Part shown: piece after piece, positions 26,743 to 34,109 of the stretch
Layout of the letters: each line of letters opens with the position of its first letter
How positions within the stretch are numbered: position 1 is the first letter of the stretch
Assembly: GCF_002368115.1 (NCBI RefSeq)
Contig: NZ_AP018316.1
Location: 1,049,504-1,113,503, forward strand
Reading direction: 5' to 3'
DNA from: Dolichospermum compactum NIES-806
GTDB lineage: Bacteria; Cyanobacteriota; Cyanobacteriia; Cyanobacteriales; Nostocaceae
DNA length: 64,000 nt
The notes under the pieces: generated by a model
The model's database searches: none
What the model was told of the DNA's origin: nothing
The model's input: the letters and a program-made list of their open reading frames with translations, nothing else
Made by a program: the position numbers and the translations under genes

Positions 26743-27069
26743 ATGGCTGCCAAGCATTTAAGCACTCACTTTCTAAATGAAATTACTAACCGACTGGTGA
26801 GCGCGCTCGAACCAGAACAGATTTTTTTGTTCGGCTCTTATGCTTACGGTGAACCGACCGAGGATAGCGATATTGATTTATTGGTGATTATCTCAAAATC
26901 AGATGAACCACGCTATCGTCGAGCGCGTCAGGCATACAAAGCTTTGCGTGGTATTGGTATTCCAAAAGATATTCTGGTGATGACCCGCTCAGAAGTTGAA
27001 CTCAAGGCTAGTGTAGCCAACTCACTAGTCAATCAAGTAATACGTCAGGGTAAACTCCTGTATGGATAA
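26743..27069 (+). CDS. MNT-type nucleotidyltransferase (MntA-like antitoxin)
   Basis: 108 residues. The minimal nucleotidyltransferase motif GSYAYGEPTEDSDIDLLVI (GSx10DxD, about 33-51) is complete. MntA proteins AMPylate the partner HEPN toxin and so silence it, as known for MntA/HepT pairs. Its stop overlaps the start of the HEPN gene by 8 bases. A role in substrate adenylylation of the neighbour is inferred from the pairing. Confidence 0.88.
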   Translation: MAAKHLSTHFLNEITNRLVSALEPEQIFLFGSYAYGEPTEDSDIDLLVIISKSDEPRYRRARQAYKALRGIGIPKDILVMTRSEVELKASVANSLVNQVIRQGKLLYG

Positions 27070-27475
27070 CGCAAAATTTGCAGAAACTAGACAGTGGTTA
27101 ATCAAGAGCCAGCGAGATTTAAAGGCTGCGTATGTGTTACTTATTAATAATGAAGAATCTCTGTTGGATGCTGTTGTTTACCATTGTCAACAGGCTGCCG
27201 AAAAAGCATTAAAGGCTTATTTGACATATCAAGAGCAGGTAGTCAAAAAAACCCATGATTTGGATGTTTTGTTAGATATCTGTTCATTGTTTGAACCTGG
27301 GTTTCATGATTTAAAAGATATAGCGGATACTTTGACCCCTTATGCAACAGAATTTCGATATCCAGGGGATGTAATTGAGCCGGAAAGATCCGAAGCTGAG
27401 GAGGCATTGGAGATGGCTACTTTAGTTCTAGACTTCGTTATTCAAAAATTGCCAAGTGAATTTGACCGTGAGTAA
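27062..27475 (+). CDS. HEPN-domain protein (HepT-like toxin)
   Basis: 137 residues, all helical. LIKSQRDLKAAYVLL, VYHCQQAAEKALKAYLTYQE and KTHDLDVLLDIC match the HEPN fold. The usual Rx4-6H catalytic motif of HepT is not clear; the H of KTHDL is conserved. HEPN toxins are ribonucleases, but many members of this subgroup lack the motif and may act otherwise. It overlaps the nucleotidyltransferase gene by 8 bases. Confidence 0.85.
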   Translation: MDNAKFAETRQWLIKSQRDLKAAYVLLINNEESLLDAVVYHCQQAAEKALKAYLTYQEQVVKKTHDLDVLLDICSLFEPGFHDLKDIADTLTPYATEFRYPGDVIEPERSEAEEALEMATLVLDFVIQKLPSEFDRE

Positions 27476-27766
27476 GATACTTCTGGTATTATTTACAGAT
27501 AGTATTTCACCCAAGTAGAATCACTACGTAACACGAAAATTGCCTGAGGTACGGCAGTTTGGTGAAAAGCGATCGCCTAAGCACCGCTGCAAGCATTTCG
27601 CTATCCTCGTTTGTGCGATTTTTGCAAGAGCGATAGCGAAGCGCGACCTAGTAATCGCTTGTAGGATGATTTTAGGAAGTGCGATAGCGAAGCCTACCGA
27701 AGATATGGCTATGAGATAAAATAGAATCAACCAAGTATTTTGTCTTTCTATAAAAACGAGGTAAAC
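27476..27766. other. Spacer with YdcF fragment and HIP1-bordered words
   Basis: On the minus strand, about 27535-27572 codes AIAFHQTAVPQ-like sequence corresponding to the middle of the YdcF-like remnant at 28.7 kb, again cut at GCGATCGC. Several GCGATAGCGAAGC words lie at 27600-27700. The antitoxin promoter must lie near the end. No gene seen. Confidence 0.5.
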
Positions 27767-28027
27767 ATGACTTATTTAGAACTACATCAAAAAATTGAAC
27801 AACAGATATCCCAACTAGCACCAGAACAGCTTTCCTTAGTTAGTGATTTTATTGACTCTATTCAGGAAAAAAGCACCGTAAATCAACGCCCATTACGTCG
27901 TATTTCTCCCATTAAGCGAGGTAAAAAAGCAGGTGATTTACTACATTATACTGGAACTTGGCATGGTGATGATTTGGAAGATTGTCTGCGTTTAGTTGAA
28001 GAAACTCGTTCTCAAACGCAGTTTTAA
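27767..28027 (+). CDS. Small antitoxin paired with a VapC-like toxin
   Basis: 86 residues from ATG 27767. This start was chosen because ACGAGG lies about 6 bases upstream; an upstream ATG at 27740 has no such signal. MTYLELHQKIEQQISQLAPEQLSLVSDFIDSIQ is a helical N-terminus, then LLHYTGTWHGDDLEDCLRLVE. This layout is common for cyanobacterial antitoxins of VapC pairs. It lies 11 bases before the toxin gene. Confidence 0.82.
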   Translation: MTYLELHQKIEQQISQLAPEQLSLVSDFIDSIQEKSTVNQRPLRRISPIKRGKKAGDLLHYTGTWHGDDLEDCLRLVEETRSQTQF

Positions 28028-28038
28028 TTTTTGTCACT

Positions 28039-28485
28039 ATGTCTTATTTGCTCGATACTAATCACTGTAGCTACATTATTAATGGTAATCCTCAAGTTAC
28101 CGATACCTTAAAATCTTCCTCGTCTGTTACCATTGGCATTAGCATTATCACTTATGCAGAACTACTATATATGACAGAAAAATCAGCACTAAAATCTCAA
28201 AATTTAGGTGCAGTTCAGGTTTTTTTGTCCGACGTTGATTTATATTTTATTGATGAAGAAACTGCCATTATTTACAGTCGTCTAAAATCATCGGTTTTTA
28301 ATTATTTTGCTCCCCAAGAGAAAAGCAAACGTCGTAATTTTAGCATTGAAAATTTGGGATTTAGCGATCATGATCTTTGGATAGCAGCAACAGCAATTCA
28401 ACACAATCTCACTCTCGTTTCTGCTGATAGCGATTTTAGGCGTATTCATCAAGTACAGCCTTTTCCCTTGGAATCATGGGTGTAA
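28039..28485 (+). CDS. VapC-like PIN-domain toxin
   Basis: 148 residues. YLLDTNHCSYIINGN gives the first Asp, ISIITYAELLYM the Glu, and LGFSDHDLWIAATAIQHNLTLVSADSDFRRI the later Asp residues: a complete PIN active site. VapC ribonucleases cut tRNA or rRNA. A short basic insert, EKSKRRN, lies before the third motif. Third toxin pair in 3 kb. The start lies 11 bases after the antitoxin stop. Confidence 0.9.
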   Translation: MSYLLDTNHCSYIINGNPQVTDTLKSSSSVTIGISIITYAELLYMTEKSALKSQNLGAVQVFLSDVDLYFIDEETAIIYSRLKSSVFNYFAPQEKSKRRNFSIENLGFSDHDLWIAATAIQHNLTLVSADSDFRRIHQVQPFPLESWV

Positions 28486-28616
28486 ATTCACTCCATTTTA
28501 AACCCAGCTTGAAGAAAATGAGCGATTGCGAAACGCTGCTGCAAGTAGTTCGCTATGGAATTTAATCACAAAAAATGATTAAGCCGTTTTGACTGTAATG
28601 ATCCAAAATGTTCTCG

Positions 28617-28853
28617 TCACCCATTATACTTAGAAATCTTTACCAGAAAATGAAAATCTTTGTGCGATCGCCAAAACTGGGCGACAAATTCCATTCTTTG
28701 AGAATCACCCCTCAACACAAAAATTACCTGGGGTAAGGAAGTTTCGTGAAAAGCAATCGCTATCCTCACAGGAATTATAGTAGATAAACCAAGGGCGATC
28801 GCTAAAACCAGCCATACTAATCTATACTTGCCTTTTCTAAAAATACTACTCAT
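28617..28853 (-). pseudogene. YdcF-like (DUF218) gene, N-terminal fragment (copy 3, longest)
   Basis: A 78-codon frame: signal-anchor-like MSSIFRKGKYRLVWLVLAIA, LGLSTIIPVRIAIAFHETSL, then PQVIFVLRGDSQRMEFVAQF. From memory these resemble the start of cyanobacterial YdcF/ElyC-type envelope proteins, where VFVLGGD is the conserved strand. The frame ends after about 78 codons instead of about 200, so it is truncated. Shorter copies of its parts are scattered at 25.3, 26.5, 27.5 and 29.9 kb. Confidence 0.55.
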
Positions 28854-28883
28854 AGCGATCGCGTCAGCGCTGCAAGCAGTTTG

Positions 28884-29843
28884 CTATTGAAATCGGGATA
28901 ACAACTGCTCACGAGATAAACTAGACAACTGCAACAGCAAGGTAGTATATTCGTGAGGTGTTAAATTTAATATAGGCTTAACAACTGCCGCTAATTGCTC
29001 GTCTATAAAGCCAAATCGCGCTAAAAGCAGGTTTTCTACTATTTGCCGTCTTTCCTCTTCCTTACCTATTTCCTTACCTATTTCCTTACCTATTTCCTTG
29101 CCTATTTCCTTACCTATTTCCTTACCGCGCTCTAAACCACGAAGTTCCGTTATCCGTTCCCACTCTAAATAAGCTGGTGTCAAATTCATTATTAGTTCCC
29201 TATCTTCAACATCAATCTCATTGCTTATTTCCATAGTAATTTTCCAAGTCCCTAATAACTTTAAAATAGTATAGCGTTTTCTATCATCTTCGGGTAAAGC
29301 AATTACTTCATTAATTGCAGCTTGTTGAATTATTCCTTTACCTAAAATCCTCAACCAGAGAGTTTCTGGAGTATTCGCTAACTTATCAATGGCAATTACT
29401 CCAGTCAGCAGTAATTGTGACGGAAAGTAAATACCTGGCAGCCAGTTTTCATCCTCAGTGGCCATAAATTTATTCAGCAGTTTATGAGAACAAGAAGTAG
29501 CAATAATCCACAACCTTGGTAGTTCATGGTCAGAAATACTTTTTTTATCTCGTTTGGCTTGACGTTGTAAATCTGCTTCTAGGTGGAATAGTTTGGCTAA
29601 ACAACTGCGGATTTCTCTTTCTGTTGGTTGCTTGCGAAAGGGTTCTAACAAACAACTGGTTACAGCAATTTTATTTAAAATACCTAAATTTTCTGACTGA
29701 TGCTGTTGAGTAGATGGTGTAAACCAAATATCAACAAATCTGGGTTCTCCAGGTATTTCATAATTTATTCGCACCTCACCCAAGGAGGATAGAAATTCTG
29801 CAAATAACTGTTTGGAAAATTGATCAAATGGGTTTTTAGTCAT
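28884..29843 (-). CDS. Rpn-like/DUF4351 domain protein with GKEI repeats
   Basis: 319 residues. The N-terminal part has EVRINYEIPGEPRFVDIWFTP and RSCLAKLFHLEADLQRQAKR, typical of the cyanobacterial DUF4351 group with a PD-(D/E)XK-like (recombination-promoting nuclease) fold. A run of five GKEI tetrapeptides (12-base repeats at about 29060-29130) links it to the C-terminal DUF4351: LLARFGFIDEQLAAVV and LSSLSREQLLSRF. Function unknown. The bases that follow its end recur in decayed form near 25.45 kb. A paralogue is at 37950-38870. Confidence 0.82.
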   Translation of the reverse strand: MTKNPFDQFSKQLFAEFLSSLGEVRINYEIPGEPRFVDIWFTPSTQQHQSENLGILNKIAVTSCLLEPFRKQPTEREIRSCLAKLFHLEADLQRQAKRDKKSISDHELPRLWIIATSCSHKLLNKFMATEDENWLPGIYFPSQLLLTGVIAIDKLANTPETLWLRILGKGIIQQAAINEVIALPEDDRKRYTILKLLGTWKITMEISNEIDVEDRELIMNLTPAYLEWERITELRGLERGKEIGKEIGKEIGKEIGKEIGKEEERRQIVENLLLARFGFIDEQLAAVVKPILNLTPHEYTTLLLQLSSLSREQLLSRFQ

Positions 29844-30230
29844 TTATGGTGATGCACTGACCGCTCAATTAGCTCTATTTTATCCGCAATGAGCTAATTT
29901 ATGGAATTTAATCACAAAAATTCCTTGAGGTACGGAAGTTTGGTGAAAAGCGATCGCCTCAGCGCTGCTGCAAGGAGTTCTCTAAAACCAGCCTAATCTA
30001 TAATAATATTAATCATGGCGATCGCTAGTTCAGATCACAGCAATTTTCATTTTAAGGTTTCATGACATTTTAATCCTTACATTCTTATGGTTTTACAATT
30101 CTTAACGAATCCGGCGATGTGCCTCCGACAAAGTCAGAATCGCGGATTATAGGGATTAAAAGATTGGGCGGATTAGGTTGTTTGCTATGATAAAAGTCAC
30201 TAAAATTATCAGCAAGTAATCCAGTTATAC

Positions 30231-30686
30231 TAAACACGGGTGAGATTTAAACTTTTGCCAAATGACAAAGAACCCAGATGTGTAGGAGTAAAGCAAGAGC
30301 TTCATTGGTGTCAACTTAAGCTCAAATCCCTACCACATCTCGTTCCTAGTCTCTGACTAGGAATACAGTTGATGAGGCTCTGCCTCTAATATTATTGAAG
30401 GCAGAGCCTTCTAGAATTCATTCCCAGTCTCTGACTGGGAATAAGATGACTTGAGTTCTTTGCGGGATAGTAAAACGGGCGGTTAAAAACCGCGTCTACA
30501 CAGGCAAAACCCACCTGCGTGGGTTTCAATCCTTGATTTTTCCTTAGTCCGCGCAGGCGGACTTTGTTTGTGTAGCCGTCAATTCCATTCGCCAGGGCTT
30601 AAGTTGACACCATTAAGCAGTGCTAAACCCCTGCACATCTGGGTTCTTTGTCATTTGGCAAAAGTTTAAATCTCACCAGTGTTTAG
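30231..30686. repeat. Nested repeat: long inverted arms around a MITE
   Basis: Outer arms of about 56 bases, 30231-30289 and 30627-30686, are inverted copies (left TAAACACGGGTGAGATTTAA, right AAGTTTAAATCTCACCAGTG). Their inner ends are the GTAGGGGTTTAGCA-type palindrome halves. Between them lies a MITE with perfect 14-bp ends (30307-30611), and inside that a third palindrome (about 30346-30450). The structure records at least three insertion layers. Confidence 0.8.
30307..30611. mobile_element. MITE with 14-bp ends GGTGTCAACTTAAG, copy 1
   Basis: Terminal repeats are GGTGTCAACTTAAG (30307-30320) and CTTAAGTTGACACC (30598-30611), perfect. The right 140 bases contain self-complementary words CGGGCGGTTAAAAACCG, ACCCACCTGCGTGGGT and GTCCGCGCAGGCGGAC. 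They match, inverted, the second copy at 32658-32811. The left part has been replaced by another palindromic repeat with CCTAGTCTCTGACTAGG and CCCAGTCTCTGACTGGG words. Confidence 0.82.
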
Positions 30687-30692
30687 ATATGA

Positions 30693-30765
<73 letters not shown>

Positions 30766-30843
30766 GTGGGGCTTTTTTATTCACCACCGTCAATAAATCT
30801 AGCATGATAAAAAAGATTAGTCAAGGTGTTATTCAAAAGAATT

Positions 30844-31677
30844 TTAGCCGACCTTCATTGTCAACTTCACCCAGCTAAATACAGCCACAAATACCAAAAA
30901 CTGCACAAAAACAATACTTGGTCCAGATGCTAGGTTAAACAAGCCAGAAACCATCATTCCCGCGATACTACTGCTAGAACCGACAACCACCGATAGAATT
31001 AGAAAGCGGCTGAAATGGTGACTCATGAGTTTGGCTGTAGCAGCCGGAATTACCAAAAACGCATTTACTAATAAAACACCAACGGCTTTAATTGCTACAG
31101 CTACGGCGAGGGAAAGTAAAACAACAAACCCGTAGCGATATAATTGTACAGGTATGCCTTGGACTTGAGCAACGTCGGGATTAAGAGTTAATAAAATCTG
31201 TTGTGGTAGGGTTGATAATAAAAAAACGCTGCTACCAACAAGCACCAATAGCGTCAATATTAAATCTGTGTTATCTATGGCTAAAATATCGCCAAATAGC
31301 ACGCCCATTAAGTTACCGCGATATCCTTTAATAAAACTGGTGAGAATTACACCGATCGCTAGTGCCCCAGATAGCACTATGCTGAGAACGCTATCACTGG
31401 CTAAATCAGTTTTATCAATTAGGTAGAGAACAACAACTCCAAAGATTAAGGTAAACGGGAGTAACATCCAAGTAGGATTAGTGTTGAGTAGCACGCCTAA
31501 CGCCACACCTACCAGGGCTGCATGACCAACGGCATGACTAAAAAAAGATAATTGCCGTAAGGTAACGAAACTACCCAATAAACCGCCTAAAATGCCCATT
31601 AACACAGCACCCATAATGGCACGCTGCATAAAAGGAAATTGTAATAAATTCACCAAGTCATGATAGTTAATGGTCAT
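30844..31677 (-). CDS. znuB: Zinc ABC transporter permease ZnuB
   Basis: 277 residues, about eight hydrophobic helices, of the ABC-3 family of metal permeases. Recognisable stretches are MGILGGLLGSFVTLRQLSFF, HAALVGVALGVLL and VGVLLVNAFLVIPAATAKLM. It forms the inner-membrane channel of the zinc importer with ZnuC and ZnuA. It lies 115 bases downstream of znuC, and that gap is filled by heptamer repeats, which is unusual for a coupled operon. Zinc rather than manganese is inferred from the His-rich ZnuA encoded upstream. Confidence 0.9.
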   Translation of the reverse strand: MTINYHDLVNLLQFPFMQRAIMGAVLMGILGGLLGSFVTLRQLSFFSHAVGHAALVGVALGVLLNTNPTWMLLPFTLIFGVVVLYLIDKTDLASDSVLSIVLSGALAIGVILTSFIKGYRGNLMGVLFGDILAIDNTDLILTLLVLVGSSVFLLSTLPQQILLTLNPDVAQVQGIPVQLYRYGFVVLLSLAVAVAIKAVGVLLVNAFLVIPAATAKLMSHHFSRFLILSVVVGSSSSIAGMMVSGLFNLASGPSIVFVQFLVFVAVFSWVKLTMKVG

Positions 31678-31683
31678 ATTAAG

Positions 31684-31791
31684 AGGAGTCAGGAGTCAGG
31701 AGTCAGAAGTTAGGAGTCAGGAGTCAGGAGTCAGGAGGAAGAAGAAAAGTTTATTACCAATTACCAATTACCAATTACCAATTACCAATTC
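31684..31791. repeat. Two heptamer arrays between znuC and znuB
   Basis: GGAGTCA units run from about 31684 to 31736, and ATTACCA units from about 31752 to 31790, each with a few changed copies. These are short tandemly repeated heptamers of the kind described in heterocystous cyanobacteria. They fill almost the whole gap between znuC and znuB. Confidence 0.85.
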
Positions 31792-31792
31792 C

Positions 31793-32575
31793 CTAATGAT
31801 GATGTTCATAGCGACTAAAACCAGGACCATAAGTAGCTAGAAGATTTTTTGGGGAAAGGGCTATTTCCGGTTTACCGGAACAGACAAGAGTTTGATTGAG
31901 ACAGATGACGCGATCGCAATGACGGCTTACCATATCAATATCATGGGAAACTTGCAACACTGTCCAATTCTCTTCTCGTTTTAATTCGTTTAACAAAGCA
32001 TAAAAATCCGTTGTTCCTTGCACATCTACCCCTGCAAAAGCTTCATCCAATACTAACAATTTTCGCCGTGTTACCAAACAATAAGCCAATAATACCCGTT
32101 TCAATTGACCACCGCTAAGAGTGCCAATAGCTTGATTTCGGAAGCGATAAGCATCAGTACGGTGTAAAGCTGCGGTGACTGCTACTGATGTTTCCCGTTT
32201 TTGTTGCCAAAATTTCGAGAACAATGAATATTTCCTATTACCTATTCCTAAAGCTACCAATTCACTAACCGAAATTGGAAAACTGCGATCAAAAATAAAG
32301 TTTTGTGGCATATATCCCAACTGATTCCGCAAATTTCCTAGTCTAGAAATTGGGCGACCAAAAACTTCAATTGTTCCAGCACTGCGGGGAATTAAATCTA
32401 AAATAGCTTTGATTAAGGTACTTTTCCCAGCCCCATTCGGACCAACTATTGCTGTATCTGTTCCTGCTAATAATTCAAAGGAAACATCTCGCACAGCTAA
32501 ATAGCTGCCTTGGTAGACTATTAACCCAGAAACTTTTAATATTGGTAATGTAAATTCTGCTTGTTCGTCAGTCAT
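31793..32575 (-). CDS. znuC: Zinc ABC transporter ATPase ZnuC
   Basis: 260 residues. Walker A GPNGAGKST (about 43-51), Q-loop GYMPQNF, signature LSGGQLKRV, Walker B LLVLDEAFAGVD and the switch histidine in QVSHDID are all present. It powers metal uptake by ZnuB. The ATG is at 32575. The gap to the upstream znuA gene is 260 bases and carries a MITE, so transcription through it, or a separate promoter, must exist. Zinc specificity comes from the neighbouring binding protein. Confidence 0.92.
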   Translation of the reverse strand: MTDEQAEFTLPILKVSGLIVYQGSYLAVRDVSFELLAGTDTAIVGPNGAGKSTLIKAILDLIPRSAGTIEVFGRPISRLGNLRNQLGYMPQNFIFDRSFPISVSELVALGIGNRKYSLFSKFWQQKRETSVAVTAALHRTDAYRFRNQAIGTLSGGQLKRVLLAYCLVTRRKLLVLDEAFAGVDVQGTTDFYALLNELKREENWTVLQVSHDIDMVSRHCDRVICLNQTLVCSGKPEIALSPKNLLATYGPGFSRYEHHH

Positions 32576-32657
32576 GGAAGTTAGGATTTAAGATGCCAAT
32601 AATTTATAGTGATATAGCAGGAGTCAGAAGTCAGAAAAAAAGAAGGATTCAGGAGTA

Positions 32658-32811
32658 GTCAACTTAAGCCCTGGCGAATGGAATTCACGGCTACACAAAC
32701 AAAGTCCGCCTGCGCGGACTAAGGAAAAATCAAGGATTTGAAACCCACGCAGGTGGGTTTTGCCTGTGTAGACGCGGTTTCTAACCGCCCGTTTAACGTT
32801 AAGTTGACACC
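32658..32811. mobile_element. MITE with GTCAACTTAAG ends, copy 2, in the znuA-znuC gap
   Basis: 154 bases. The ends are GTCAACTTAAG (32658-32668) and TTAAGTTGACACC (32799-32811), the left end being three bases shorter than in copy 1. The inside matches the copy near 30470-30611 in inverse orientation, including the words GTCCGCCTGCGCGGAC and ACCCACGCAGGTGGGT. Next to it, 32821-32835 is half of the GTAGGGG palindrome, ending directly at the znuA stop. Confidence 0.85.
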
Positions 32812-32835
32812 AATGAGCATTGCTAAACCCCTACG

Positions 32836-33852
32836 TTACTTGCATCCAGCGACTAAACTCTCCAAATTAGCTTTCATTGCTTTAAAATAATACTCTGGAT
32901 TGGTATCACCAGTTTCTAAAGAATCTAAAGTCCGCACAGTTAACCCCAAATCTTGAGAAATACTTGTCAGTAATTTGTTATCTAATCCTGGTTCGCTAAA
33001 TAGGGCTTTTACTCTGTATTTTTTGACTGTATTCACCACTTTTTGGACATCTGTTGGGGAAAGTTGCTTTTCAGGAATTTCTACCACTGCTAATTGTTTA
33101 ATATTATAACGTTTGGCAAGATAGGGAAAGGCATCATGAAAGGTGATAAAGGTGCAGTTTGGTGTTTGTTTAATAGTTTGTTGAAATTCATTATTTAAAT
33201 TATCTAATTTCTGAACATAAGCCGCTGCATTGGTCTGATAGTTGGCTTTATTGACCGGATCTGCGATAATTAAACCATCTCGAATATTGATGATTTGCTG
33301 TTTTGCTAAAACTGGATCTAACCAAACATGAGGATTTCCTAATTGGTGTTCGTGATCATGATCATGTTCTCCCGTTGCTGTTTTATCTATGGGGGAAGTT
33401 TTATTAATAGCTGGAATACCTTTACTCGCATCAATTTCCATTAATTGAGAATTTCCAGCATTTTTAATTGTATCTGCTAAAAACTCCTCTAAGCCTAAAC
33501 CATTTTTGACTAGTATCTTAGCTGTAGCGATCGCTTTTACATTAGCAGGTGTCCCTTGATATTCGTGTATTTCTGTACCGGGCTTAACTAAAATTTCTAC
33601 ATCTGCTACATCTCCGGCTACTGCTTTAGTAAACAAATAAACTGGTAAAAATGTTGTCACTACCTTAGTTTTTGGTGATTTTTGGACTTGTGCTGGTTCT
33701 GTTTTGACAACTTCACTACTGTTAGTATTATTACATCCATAAACTGCTGATAACATGACTAAAGTAATCAGAGGTAAGAAACTTCTGGTTTTTCTATCTA
33801 TTTTGACTTCTCTAAAACTTCTCATGGTTTGGGGTTGACAATAAAACTTCAT
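32836..33852 (-). CDS. znuA: Zinc-binding lipoprotein ZnuA
   Basis: 338 residues. A signal with FLPLITLVMLSAVYGCNN has a lipobox ending at Cys, so it is probably membrane-anchored in the periplasm. Metal ligands are the His in EIHEYQGTP, a His in GNPHVWLDP and the His in TFHDAFPYL. A His/Asp loop, GEHDHDHEHQ (about 165-174), is typical of zinc rather than manganese binding proteins. The start may instead be the ATG ten codons in. It is divergent from the porin gene, with Zur-like palindromes between them, and a repeat begins right after its stop. Confidence 0.9.
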   Translation of the reverse strand: MKFYCQPQTMRSFREVKIDRKTRSFLPLITLVMLSAVYGCNNTNSSEVVKTEPAQVQKSPKTKVVTTFLPVYLFTKAVAGDVADVEILVKPGTEIHEYQGTPANVKAIATAKILVKNGLGLEEFLADTIKNAGNSQLMEIDASKGIPAINKTSPIDKTATGEHDHDHEHQLGNPHVWLDPVLAKQQIINIRDGLIIADPVNKANYQTNAAAYVQKLDNLNNEFQQTIKQTPNCTFITFHDAFPYLAKRYNIKQLAVVEIPEKQLSPTDVQKVVNTVKKYRVKALFSEPGLDNKLLTSISQDLGLTVRTLDSLETGDTNPEYYFKAMKANLESLVAGCK

Positions 33853-33861
33853 TGGGATTAT

Positions 33862-33885
33862 ATCTCATAATGAGATCCATTCTCA
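33862..33885. promoter_or_regulatory. Zur-like palindromes between znuA and the porin gene
   Basis: ATCTCATAATGAGAT (33862-33876) is a perfect 15-base palindrome. TGAGATCCATTCTCA (33871-33885) is a second, imperfect one that overlaps it, with TGAGA/TCTCA arms. They lie 10-33 bases upstream of the znuA start. Their form is close to Fur-family zinc operators (TGAxAxTx...TCA). Assignment to Zur is from location and form; no expression data. Confidence 0.55.
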
Positions 33886-34109
33886 TATAAATTATCAGAA
33901 AAATGCTACTGTATCAAGAATTACAGAATATTTGAAAATTTCAGGTAACACTCCTGTATACTGAGAATATTTCCAGTTCATAAAGATTTCTTAACTTTTT
34001 ATTGTGAGAAAATTACTGAGAACTGTATTATATTATATTGATAGTAATTATAATAGCTTTACTAACTTCAGTATCGCATTATCAACTTTAAACACAGGTG
34101 TGAGGAAAA

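Larger units (their letters stand above)
29844..30692. other. 850-base spacer packed with mobile repeats
   Basis: No gene. From left to right: a YdcF fragment word and HIP1-bordered module (29920-30032), an unassigned stretch (30033-30230), then nested repeats at 30231-30686 (listed separately), ending against tRNA-Phe. Confidence 0.7.
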
